Both the position numbers and the translations under genes were made by a program. Source: Thermosporothrix hazakensis (GTDB taxonomy: Bacteria; Chloroflexota; Ktedonobacteria; Ktedonobacterales; Ktedonobacteraceae). From it: a stretch of 64,000 nt of DNA. Positions 53,501-61,364 of this stretch are shown one piece after another. The number at the start of each line of letters is the position of its first letter. Within the stretch, counting starts at the first letter, position 1. The DNA lies in assembly GCF_003253565.1 (NCBI RefSeq), contig NZ_QKUF01000030.1, forward strand, positions 1 to 64,000, given 5' to 3'. Under the pieces are notes generated by a model. It had not been told where the DNA came from and did not search any database. It worked only from the letters and a program-made list of their open reading frames with translations.

Positions 53501-55580
53501 TGCACTCCTTCCCTTCAAACGGCAGATGCATGTCTATCTCAGTCGCTGGTCTCGCAATAAGAGTGGCTCGAAGAGACAAAAGGCGAAGCAAGAGAATAAA
53601 GAGCAGAATGTCGCGCTCGATTTTCTGCGCAACGCCGTTTCAAAGGAATGGAGTCGTGACAATACGCTCACTCTCCTGGACGAGGAACAGCAGCAGGTTG
53701 TCGCGAACGCGCTCGCTGATGCTCAAGAGTATCGCTTCTTCCACTGGGAGCTTGAGTTTCCCGAGGCCTTCTTTGAGATCACACAAGAGAATGGGAAGCA
53801 AAAGGCCCGCTTCAAACAGGATGGCGGCTTTGATGTGGTGATTGGCAACCCGCCCTATGTACGTCAGGAGCGGCTCGGATCGCTCAAAGATGTCCTGCAA
53901 CACCTCTACTCTGTCTATAATGGGACCGCTGACCTCTCAACCTATTTCATCGAACTGGGTCATCTGCTGTTGCACCAGAACGGGCGCTTTGGCATGATTA
54001 CCTCCAATAAGTTCATGCGGGCGAACTATGGCAAGGAGATCAGGGCGTACCTCGCGAACGATCCAGTCTATGTTGACAAGCTGATTGACTTTGGTGACCT
54101 CCCCGTCTTTGGTGACGCGACCACCTACCCGCTGATCCTGCTCACCCGAAAGGCGAAACGTACAGGGACGCCGACAACCTATACCAAAGTGACGAGGTTG
54201 CAATTCAATCAGCTTCCCAAACTCTCTCTGAGTACCGTGCTTGAAGGTAGTCTGGTTGAGTTGCCTGAAGATGCGTTGAAGAGTGCTAACTGGTCGCTTG
54301 CTAATAAGGATGGGGAGAGCGTTTTACAGAAGATCAAGGCATGCAGTGTCCCTCTGAAGGAGTATTTGCCGAACAAGATTTATTACGGCATAAAGACAGG
54401 CTGCAATGAGGCTTTTGTGATTAATCAGGAGACACGTGATCGCCTGATTGCACAGGACCCCGCCAGTGCGGAGATTATTAAACCGCTTCTTGAGGGAGAG
54501 GATATTAATCGGTATGAAATAGAATTCAAACAACAATATCTTATCTTTACTAGAGGAGAGTTTAAGCTTTCAAAGTACAAGGCAATAAGAGAGTATCTAG
54601 AACAATTTAGAGAACGGTTAGAGCCACGACCAAGGGATTGGGATCCCAGGAAAGCTGGCAAATGGAATGGAAGGGCTCCAGGTTCCTATCAATGGTTTGA
54701 ACTACAATCGACTACCGCATATTATGCAGAGTTTGAGAAGCCGAAAATTATATTCCCTGATATGGCAAATAAAGGAAGTTTTACTCTTAGCACAAATGGG
54801 GAATATGCCTTGAATACGGCTTATATGATTTGTTCTAGCTCTTTGTCTTTACTTGCATTGCTTAATAGTTCTTTGATAGAGTTCTTCTATAGAGATAAGG
54901 CTGCTCTTTATAGAGGCGGATACCTGCGTTTTTTTGCTCAGTATATTAATGAAACTCCCATCCGCAAAATCAAAGACGTAACCCCCGAGGTGGAGCGTTA
55001 TGCCGCCCTTGCGGAGGCACGCCAGCTCTATGAGGCCTATCTGAAGCGGGAAGCGATTGAGATGGATGACCTGCTTGCATTTGTAGATTTTCATCTATCG
55101 AAGAAGCCGGAGGCTGCTGATGTGATCCGCGATCTGCTCGCCTTTCTGGCAGAACAGATGCTGGTGTTCAACAAGCAGAAACAGCAGGCGCAAAAAGACT
55201 TCCTCTCTTGGCTGGAACGCACGATTAGGATCATGCCTGATCGGCAGGGGCGAACCGGCCTTGCGTCGCTGGCCAAGAAGGATAAGCTGCTGAATTATCC
55301 AGGCGAGTATCAGGAGAGGGATGTGAAGCTCTCAGCGGAAGGCCTGATAGATACCCTTAAGAAGAACAAAGCGCGTCTGGCTGCGTGGCCGCGATTTGCC
55401 AGCCTTCAAGGAGAGATCATTGCGGAATACGAGAAGAGTCTGGAAACGATCCTGCCATTGAAGAAGCAGTTGCGTCGAACTGATGCTCTGATAGACCAGA
55501 TTGTCTATCGGCTCTACGGGCTCACAGATGAGGAGATCGCTGTGATCGAGGCGGAAACAGGAAAGGAAGTAGAGGGGTAG
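50562..55580 (+). CDS. Eco57I-like DNA N6-adenine methyltransferase with target recognition domain
   Basis: A 1672-residue protein. The N terminus (LEIQRNDIKDVSNKDALASL) and a possible nuclease-like segment (LVEIQG near residue 74) are followed by a long helical part. The methylase core has motif I DPSMGSGHFLVEA near 799 and motif IV NPPYVRQE near 1095. The C-terminal part (about 1265-1470: YYGIKTGCNEAFVIN, then LRFFAQYINETPIRKI) is a TaqI-type target recognition domain. The ATG at 50562 follows GGGAGAGGG. The PLD/SNF2 gene starts 13 bases after its stop. The pair likely modifies self DNA and attacks unmodified DNA. Confidence 0.85.
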   Translation: MYLEIQRNDIKDVSNKDALASLLGRLGFDIDREPLSPAAYNLGSVETSISHFERIASLRDGALELPVYLVEIQGLSIRKDHRTQIARAIQKRGLHSLLILTNDYEILEFLFLMFRADVVQHDQEGNQVYIGGVPRSFQIKRSALDDVSFRLLQMLRRHEGEDVTSYADRLYTIYETAYWSKEYFNNRSLFSDYYLEYRLPEETAWRETREGARSRTFGRTFTNFCRLYDEARETCQGKPVGVLQQALIRPILELLGFDVEEKPASGQSHPPFYLLYRKDAAGNRITPAVAFCLAYAWERNLDRPQGDLDSLYDVEQDPERRLDNPGAAVVSLFEQSDETGEIPWGILTNGVQWRLYSAQAHSRSTNYLEVYPDEIARMQPLDPTEAFRYFWFLFRAASFRPAVTTLDEQDTITLEKIFRESGLYAHTLEEQLKNRIFEEVFPHLAQGFLEYGKQHGLYPAQPETLPAHQQEQILKAIFDGTLTFLYRLLFLFYAESRQLLPIEKPNDETTEETNYYRLSINKLKLSIASVAGIQEEKAPGTIRAYYDDHSTEMYERLQELFKAIDGGSVELNVPLYNGGLFLTKPDEAGTPAEAEVVRFLNTLKIPDRYLALGLDRLARVEDEKAAKLIPVDYKTLGVRQLGSIYEGLLEFSLQLATQPMVVVRERKKREQKELLISLEEARRTHKHPIQLRPGTSQVIYQPGDIYLINDKRERKTSGSYYTPDYVVKYIAEETIGKLLDDKLNQLLPRFRDLQLELRHQREIMRELSPETQNEAKAEEAAYQLPEAQALIEDFFDFKVLDPSMGSGHFLVEAVDLITDRMVKYLDRFAWNPVMHHLQKMRKDIRDEVERQGVKIDETKLTDINLLKRQVLKRCIYGVDINPMAVELAKVSLWLDSFTLGAPLSFLDHHLRCGNSLMGAWLDQAQSDITALAPRSLFYSTVEWKNDIPEATGNALAVAHLSDVTKEQVQQSKAKHKDAERALLPFKRQMHVYLSRWSRNKSGSKRQKAKQENKEQNVALDFLRNAVSKEWSRDNTLTLLDEEQQQVVANALADAQEYRFFHWELEFPEAFFEITQENGKQKARFKQDGGFDVVIGNPPYVRQERLGSLKDVLQHLYSVYNGTADLSTYFIELGHLLLHQNGRFGMITSNKFMRANYGKEIRAYLANDPVYVDKLIDFGDLPVFGDATTYPLILLTRKAKRTGTPTTYTKVTRLQFNQLPKLSLSTVLEGSLVELPEDALKSANWSLANKDGESVLQKIKACSVPLKEYLPNKIYYGIKTGCNEAFVINQETRDRLIAQDPASAEIIKPLLEGEDINRYEIEFKQQYLIFTRGEFKLSKYKAIREYLEQFRERLEPRPRDWDPRKAGKWNGRAPGSYQWFELQSTTAYYAEFEKPKIIFPDMANKGSFTLSTNGEYALNTAYMICSSSLSLLALLNSSLIEFFYRDKAALYRGGYLRFFAQYINETPIRKIKDVTPEVERYAALAEARQLYEAYLKREAIEMDDLLAFVDFHLSKKPEAADVIRDLLAFLAEQMLVFNKQKQQAQKDFLSWLERTIRIMPDRQGRTGLASLAKKDKLLNYPGEYQERDVKLSAEGLIDTLKKNKARLAAWPRFASLQGEIIAEYEKSLETILPLKKQLRRTDALIDQIVYRLYGLTDEEIAVIEAETGKEVEG

Positions 55581-55592
55581 GGAGGCGAAACC

Positions 55593-58500
55593 ATGAGTCC
55601 AGAGAGGAAGCAGACGCAACCATCATACGAGAGCGGATATCTTTCGATTCCGTTTGTGATTGACAATCAGCAGCATACGCTGAGCGATGTCTTAAACCGA
55701 ATTCTGTCTCAAGCCCAGAAGGGATTTCAGCTTGATATCGCGACCGCCTATTTTAATATTGGTGGATGGGCGTTGTTGCAGCGCAATCTCGAAGCCGGTG
55801 CCCGTTCGTTTCGGCTCTTATTGGGAGCGGAACCAAAGCAGGGAAAAGATATCGGGCGCGAAGACGAGAAGGCAGAAATTGTGCAGGATCTACTCCACGA
55901 GTTGAATGAGGCCTCCTTCAATGAACGGATGCTGCAACAAGTTGAGGATCTCACCGCGTTTCTTCAACGTTCCTCGGTCGAAGTGCGCCTCTATCGTCAG
56001 GGATTTTTGCATGCCAAATGTTACCTTGTCTATGGAAGTGAAGGGCTGGCGCTGCTCTCACCACAGCTTGCAATTGTGGGCTCCTCGAATTTCACGCGTG
56101 CTGGCTTGCAGGTGAACAAAGAGCTCAACCTGGTACATCGTGCGAATCTGGTGACAGAGGATATTGCGCCGGAGCGGTTGCCTGCGCTTCTGAGGCCAGA
56201 GGAGAAAAGGCAGCTTGTGGAGACCGAGGAAGAATCGCGTCGTATCGCGGCTAATGTGCCCGGTCTTCTGGCAATGGATGAGCTAGCTGAGTGGTATGAG
56301 CGGCAATGGGAAGCTGCCCATGACTTCAAAGCGGAGCTTATCGAACTGCTTGACGCCTCGAAGTTTGGGCGCAAGGAATACACGCCCTATCAGGTATACA
56401 TGAAAGCGCTCTTTGAGTATTTTCGAGACGAGTTGGAAGCGCAGGAGGGCAATGGAAAGACGCGCTCAGTTATCGAGCTGAGCGAGTTTCAGGAGGATGC
56501 AGTCAGAAGAGCCCGCAAGATTCTGCTACGCTATGATGGAGTGATGATCGCTGATAGTGTTGGGTTGGGAAAGACCTGGATCGGCAAGAAGCTGCTAGAA
56601 GATTATGCCTATCATCTTCGGTATAAGGCCGTGATTATTTGCCCTGCCTCGCTCAAGAAGATGTGGGATGAAGAGACCAGGAGTGCCGGCATCGCGGTAC
56701 ATATTCTGACCCAAGAGATGCTTGGACGAGAGGAATATGATATCCAGCCGTATCTCGACGCCGATCTCGTCTTAATTGATGAGAGCCATAATTTTCGCAA
56801 CAAATCGACGAGGCGCTATGAGAAGCTTGAGCTTTTGTTAGCAGGGAACCAACGCAAAGGCGCAATGAGCGGAGAACGCAAAAAGATCATCTTGTTAACG
56901 GCGACCCCGATAAATAACAGTATCTTTGACCTGTATCATCAAATTAATCTCTTTACCGGTGGTGATCGAAGCTATTTTGCTGAGGCGGGCATTGGAGATT
57001 TGCAGCGCTATTTTATGGCTGCTCAGCGCCACCAACAGAAAGAGAGCGGTCTTGCGCTCTTTAATTTGCTTGAAGAAGTGGTGATTCGTCGCACACGTCC
57101 ATTTATCAAGCAGGCATATCCGAATGCGACCATTAAAGGAATGCCTATTCGCTGGCCTGAACGGCGCTTGAAGACGGTGCGTTATAACCTTGAGGGCACC
57201 TATGAGGGTATCTACACCACGATTGTCAAGCATATTGAAGGGTTGCGCCTGGCTCCCTATAAGCTTGAGACGTATAAGAAGTCGGAGGTTGCCCGCGATC
57301 AGTTTGAAGAGGGGCGAGAAGAAGCGCTTGTCGGCATCTTTAAAACACGCTACTTGAAGCGACTTGAAAGCAGTATCGATGCATTTCGGATCAGTGTTCG
57401 GCGTGCATTGGAGTTCCTGAAGACCTTCATGAGCTACATTCTGGAAGGGAAGGTGTTCGATAGCAGTAGTTTTCAGAGGGCGCTTCGCTTCCTTGAGCAT
57501 GAGGAGGAGGAAGATGATGCCTTGCCACAGTCATTGGCAGAAGATCTGGATGCAGACGAAGAGGCGCGGCGTTTTATTGAGCAGCTTCCGACGCTGGATC
57601 CGAGCCAGTATGATTTGAAGCAACTCTATCTTGATGTGAGCAAAGATGTTGAGGCATTAAATGAGATCTGGATGCATATCGCATCCATTACACCGAAGCG
57701 AGATGCGAAGCTGCAACGCTTGAAAGACTTACTGAAAACAGAACTCAAAGGGCAAAAAGTGCTCTTGTTCACCTACTATAAAGATACGGCTCGCTATCTC
57801 TATCGCTGTCTTACTTCTGATGATCCGGATATGATGGCCTGGCGAGAAGAAGCAGGTAATCCCTTGTTGAAGCGGATGGACAGTGGAAACGATAGCCGTG
57901 AGCGTGCGAAAATCATTGCTCAGTTTGCACCGCTTGTGAATAATCGGCTCGACATTGCTGGAAGCGATCAGGAAATTGATATCTTGATCTCGACGGATGT
58001 GCTCTCTGAAGGTCAGAATTTGCAGGATTGCGGTATTCTCATTAACTATGATCTTCATTGGAACCCAACACGCATGGTACAGCGTGCGGGGCGTATTGAT
58101 CGTATCGGAACAAGCTATGAGACGCTGTGGATTATGAACATGTTCCCAGATGATGGGCTGGAGCGTCTATTAAAGCTGGTTGAGAGCCTATCCGCCAAAA
58201 TCGCAAGTATCGATCGTAGTGGCTTGCTCGATGAGAGTATTCTGGGTGAAACGGTGCATCCACAGAACTTCAATACCCTGCGACGTATTGAGCAGGCAGA
58301 TGGTCGTGTGATCGAAGAACAAGAGAACATGCTTGAGCTGGTGAGCGGTGAACTGTTATTGCATAACCTGAAATCGTTATTGACTGATGAGATGCGCAAT
58401 ATGCTTGAAGCGCTACCGGATGGAATTCACAGCGGCTTATGGCGGGATGGCCACAAAGGAGTCTTTTTCTATTTTACCGCGCCAGTGAGGGAACGGGGGA

Positions 58501-59048
58501 GCCGGGGAGGCAAGGCGGTGGGACGACAGCATTTCTGGCGCTATGTGGATTTAGCGAGTGATCCTCGTGGAGGGGTGATAGAAGATAACCGCTATCGTAT
58601 TCTCAATCTCATTCAGTGTCAACCAGATACAGGACGTGTTGTACCGACTCATTTTCAGGTTGATATTTTTGCGTTACAGGAGAAAGTGATATCCTCGATT
58701 TTGCAGGCTTCAGAGAACCAGAGAAGCATTGAAGAGGCACCGAAAATTCTTGATCCAATGCAGCAGAAAGTCTCAGCCGTATTACGCCAGTTCGCTAATG
58801 GGCGGGATGTACGCCGGAAAGAGGTGATAGAAGCGATGCAGAAGCTGAGTAAGCCACTGCCTCGTGTGTATATCAAGGAGTTGCGTAAAGCATTGGAGCT
58901 GTTTAAGAAAGATCGAAATGCGCGTGCATTACTTGATGTTGTCTTGAAACTCGATATTGAGACGCAAGCACAACCGAAACCGGAGAAGAAAAGCCCACTC
59001 AAGCGAGAAGATTTGAAGCTCATCTGTTATGACTATGTGGGATGGTAA
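55593..59048 (+). CDS. PLD-type nuclease fused to SNF2 helicase
   Basis: A 1151-residue protein. The N-terminal phospholipase D-type nuclease domain has LHAKCYL (HxK near residue 139) and VGSSNFTRAG (near 165). The SNF2-type helicase follows: Walker A ADSVGLGKT near 322, LIDESHNF near 396, LLTATPINNS near 435, and the C-terminal lobe STDVLSEGQNLQD and MVQRAGRIDRIG near 830. A GGAGG site precedes the ATG. Methylase plus PLD/SNF2 pairs are a known restriction-like arrangement in defence islands; the methylase protects and this protein probably translocates and cuts. Confidence 0.85.
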   Translation: MSPERKQTQPSYESGYLSIPFVIDNQQHTLSDVLNRILSQAQKGFQLDIATAYFNIGGWALLQRNLEAGARSFRLLLGAEPKQGKDIGREDEKAEIVQDLLHELNEASFNERMLQQVEDLTAFLQRSSVEVRLYRQGFLHAKCYLVYGSEGLALLSPQLAIVGSSNFTRAGLQVNKELNLVHRANLVTEDIAPERLPALLRPEEKRQLVETEEESRRIAANVPGLLAMDELAEWYERQWEAAHDFKAELIELLDASKFGRKEYTPYQVYMKALFEYFRDELEAQEGNGKTRSVIELSEFQEDAVRRARKILLRYDGVMIADSVGLGKTWIGKKLLEDYAYHLRYKAVIICPASLKKMWDEETRSAGIAVHILTQEMLGREEYDIQPYLDADLVLIDESHNFRNKSTRRYEKLELLLAGNQRKGAMSGERKKIILLTATPINNSIFDLYHQINLFTGGDRSYFAEAGIGDLQRYFMAAQRHQQKESGLALFNLLEEVVIRRTRPFIKQAYPNATIKGMPIRWPERRLKTVRYNLEGTYEGIYTTIVKHIEGLRLAPYKLETYKKSEVARDQFEEGREEALVGIFKTRYLKRLESSIDAFRISVRRALEFLKTFMSYILEGKVFDSSSFQRALRFLEHEEEEDDALPQSLAEDLDADEEARRFIEQLPTLDPSQYDLKQLYLDVSKDVEALNEIWMHIASITPKRDAKLQRLKDLLKTELKGQKVLLFTYYKDTARYLYRCLTSDDPDMMAWREEAGNPLLKRMDSGNDSRERAKIIAQFAPLVNNRLDIAGSDQEIDILISTDVLSEGQNLQDCGILINYDLHWNPTRMVQRAGRIDRIGTSYETLWIMNMFPDDGLERLLKLVESLSAKIASIDRSGLLDESILGETVHPQNFNTLRRIEQADGRVIEEQENMLELVSGELLLHNLKSLLTDEMRNMLEALPDGIHSGLWRDGHKGVFFYFTAPVRERGSRGGKAVGRQHFWRYVDLASDPRGGVIEDNRYRILNLIQCQPDTGRVVPTHFQVDIFALQEKVISSILQASENQRSIEEAPKILDPMQQKVSAVLRQFANGRDVRRKEVIEAMQKLSKPLPRVYIKELRKALELFKKDRNARALLDVVLKLDIETQAQPKPEKKSPLKREDLKLICYDYVGW

Positions 59049-59279
59049 GTTGATGTGCATCTTCTTCATAGGTTTACCAGTTTGATGCTGTTTGCTTGCT
59101 GAAAACCATCTTTCCACATAGTGCGAATGGTCTATTATTCTCTTTGTCTGTTTGGAAGAGGAAGAGAAAGAATGAAGGTGTAGTAGTATATCTGGAAAGG
59201 CTATATTTATAATAGTAATTGGCCGGAAACTAGCGTATCGAGCGGTTAGAGACTGGTTACGGACTCAAGCTCTCATGAA

Positions 59280-60060
59280 TGAATGGAGAAAGCATGAGGC
59301 ACGCGAAGACGACAGCCTGTAGACCAGCAATTATCTGTGGGATCCGTTCATCGTCGTGGACACGTGCCGAAAGCGATTACCCCCAGCTTATGTGACGCTC
59401 GATTACCCATCAGTGTGGCAAGGGCCATGAGGTTCTGTTTGGCAGGTGGCAGCTTACTCTCACCAACTTGGTACTTTCCTGTATTCGCCCTAATTGACGA
59501 AGCCCACGCGTACATTTTCACCTACAGGCCCTGCACCAGTTTTACTAGAACCGCTAGCTGATCGCAATCCTAGACATGAGCAGGTGGCCAGCAACTTTAA
59601 AAAGGTGCCCGAGGGTGTTGATGGCAATATGGACCTTACCGCCTTTATGTCGTTTGGCCTGCTCACTAGCTGCATGAGCGCCATTTTTCTGGCATGGATT
59701 GCGGAGTGCGACTAGCAAGAATCGCGGTCTCTAGTTGACATCTGTGTCTTTTGATGTCACACAAGAGTATATGCAAATGGTGTATCATGACCCCCAAAAC
59801 AGCCTGAGATAACCCATTGTCGTGTTTGTTGGTACGCAATGGGCCAGGGAACAAATTCGTTGACAACCAACGGTAAAGGGCTCCTGTCTTCCGATCTAGA
59901 GCAAAGGGTTGAAGACCTCCCGCAGGTCCGTTCTAGCGACGCTGCTCGGAATCTTTCGGCAACAAGGTCAAGTATGAAGCTGTCAGCCGCTCATTCTTCG
60001 TCTGTTATATCACTGGATACGGTTTTCTATCTTCTATTGCTGGATTGTATCATGCATTCA
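59280..60060 (-). pseudogene. Decayed IS5-family transposase
   Basis: The minus strand, read in shifting frames, gives IS5-family DDE transposase pieces in the right order: REVFNPLL near 59899-59922, VPWPIAYQQTRQW near 59825-59865, AILASRTPQSM near 59700-59725, then KVHIAINTLGHL near 59600-59640, and the C-terminal IIAGLQAVVFACLML at 59288-59336. Stops and at least two frameshifts interrupt it, so it is inactive. It lies directly downstream of the PD-(D/E)XK gene at 60271, where an AIPR gene is often found. Ends and inverted repeats were not resolved. Confidence 0.7.
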
Positions 60061-60270
60061 GTATCGAGTTTTTAATAGCTATTAACAAATCGGAATTGTG
60101 ATTATATTTTTTTGGAAAACAACAGATGAAGCTTGGGCAATATCAGCGGAGATTGTTTCTGGTTCCCTTTATTTTCCGAATATCTACTTAATGTCATACC
60201 TATAAATTGAACTAAATTGTATAGCTTGCCTTGGAACTTGTAAGAGTCATCTCTACAACCGAATTTTGCA
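60061..60270. other. Gap between IS5 remnant and the PD-(D/E)XK gene
   Basis: About 210 AT-rich bases just downstream of the PD-(D/E)XK gene stop. No gene is recognised, and nothing resembling an AIPR protein. Confidence 0.4.
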
Positions 60271-61272
60271 TTATCGGCGTAATGCTGCCTGAAATAGCCC
60301 TCCCATTGCTCGATAATGAACAAGATTAGCTGTGGGTCTACCTGTCAAATCAGATTTGAAATGAACTGCACTGACCCCTGTAGGGAGGCTAGGGTTTATC
60401 ATAGGAATAGCACATGGTTCAAAGAAGGCGAGTGATTCTTCTGCCAGTTCGCGGTCAAATCTTTCCTCTGAGGCATAACGCCAATACTTGCCAATGGTCA
60501 AAGCAATCATTCGGTCGAACTGTAAAACAAGGTCTGGATGCTTGCTGATACGGAGGCGGATACTCTCTATCAGTTCCATGACTGAGGTTCCTGATCCTGC
60601 GTGTTCAACAAAGAGAGACGCAATCAGGACGTTTGTGTCTGCTGGTGGGCATAGCTGCTCAAGCATAAAATGATGTTGTCTTACTCTGCCAGCTACGCTT
60701 TTGACTTCGATCCGGTGATTACCAGCACTGAAGTCATAGCAATCGTTAGGTGTTACATGCCAAGCCGCAACCATAGTGGCTGTTTTGCGCGCTCGTGCAA
60801 TCAGAAATAATTCTGCCCATAATCCTTGGATAGATTTTCGAGGCTTCTCTGTCATTGCGCGGAACAATTCAACCAATTTGTCTATAGCTTGGGCAACATC
60901 AATCCGAGTGGGAGTGGGTCCAAGCGATATGACGATAGCACCAATAATGCGGAGAAAATAGTCATGAAGAACTTTCTCTGAACCTGTGCAGCGTATAATG
61001 GTGAAGTATCCTTCCTCAATACTCCCATCTGGATAGGAAATACGACAATCTACATCGTACTGAATTGACAAATATTCCAGTCTAATCGGAATGGGACGTT
61101 GATTTTCTGTAGAGTCGCTAACAGATATCAATAATGAAGGGGTTTCCTGTTTATCTTTCCCTAGCCGATGTCTTTCGTAACCTGGTATGGGTTGCGCTGA
61201 AAAGCGCATATTCTCATCTACTGAGTTATCAGGGCATTGTAATGAGTTGAACAAAGTACACAAATCAAGCAT
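60271..61272 (-). CDS. PD-(D/E)XK motif protein (DUF4420)
   Basis: A 333-residue protein whose middle part has the nuclease core: Glu in SIQGLWAELFLI, Asp in NDCYDFSAG and the paired IEVKS (E-x-K). This is the DUF4420 family, normally encoded with a Z1 helicase and a MutL/MORC-like ATPase in mobile restriction-type clusters (Iyer, Abhiman and Aravind). It lies 92 bases downstream of the Z1 gene on the minus strand and is probably cotranscribed. It is the likely nuclease of the module. Confidence 0.85.
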   Translation of the reverse strand: MLDLCTLFNSLQCPDNSVDENMRFSAQPIPGYERHRLGKDKQETPSLLISVSDSTENQRPIPIRLEYLSIQYDVDCRISYPDGSIEEGYFTIIRCTGSEKVLHDYFLRIIGAIVISLGPTPTRIDVAQAIDKLVELFRAMTEKPRKSIQGLWAELFLIARARKTATMVAAWHVTPNDCYDFSAGNHRIEVKSVAGRVRQHHFMLEQLCPPADTNVLIASLFVEHAGSGTSVMELIESIRLRISKHPDLVLQFDRMIALTIGKYWRYASEERFDRELAEESLAFFEPCAIPMINPSLPTGVSAVHFKSDLTGRPTANLVHYRAMGGLFQAALRR

Positions 61273-61364
61273 AATATCCTCTTATATTATATTTCTATCT
61301 GCTTAAACTTCTTAACACCTAAATATCAAGTAGAGTCAATTGATGAAGTAGATATCGCTATCGA

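Noticed and set aside
45266..59048. Dpd (7-deazaguanine DNA modification) system, suggested by a QueC-like gene near PLD/SNF2 helicase
   Set aside because: No TGT-like dpdA, no other preQ0 genes, and the SNF2/PLD gene is paired with an adenine methylase.
50562..59048. DISARM
   Set aside because: No DrmA/DrmB (DUF1998) genes; only a methylase and PLD/SNF2 protein are present.
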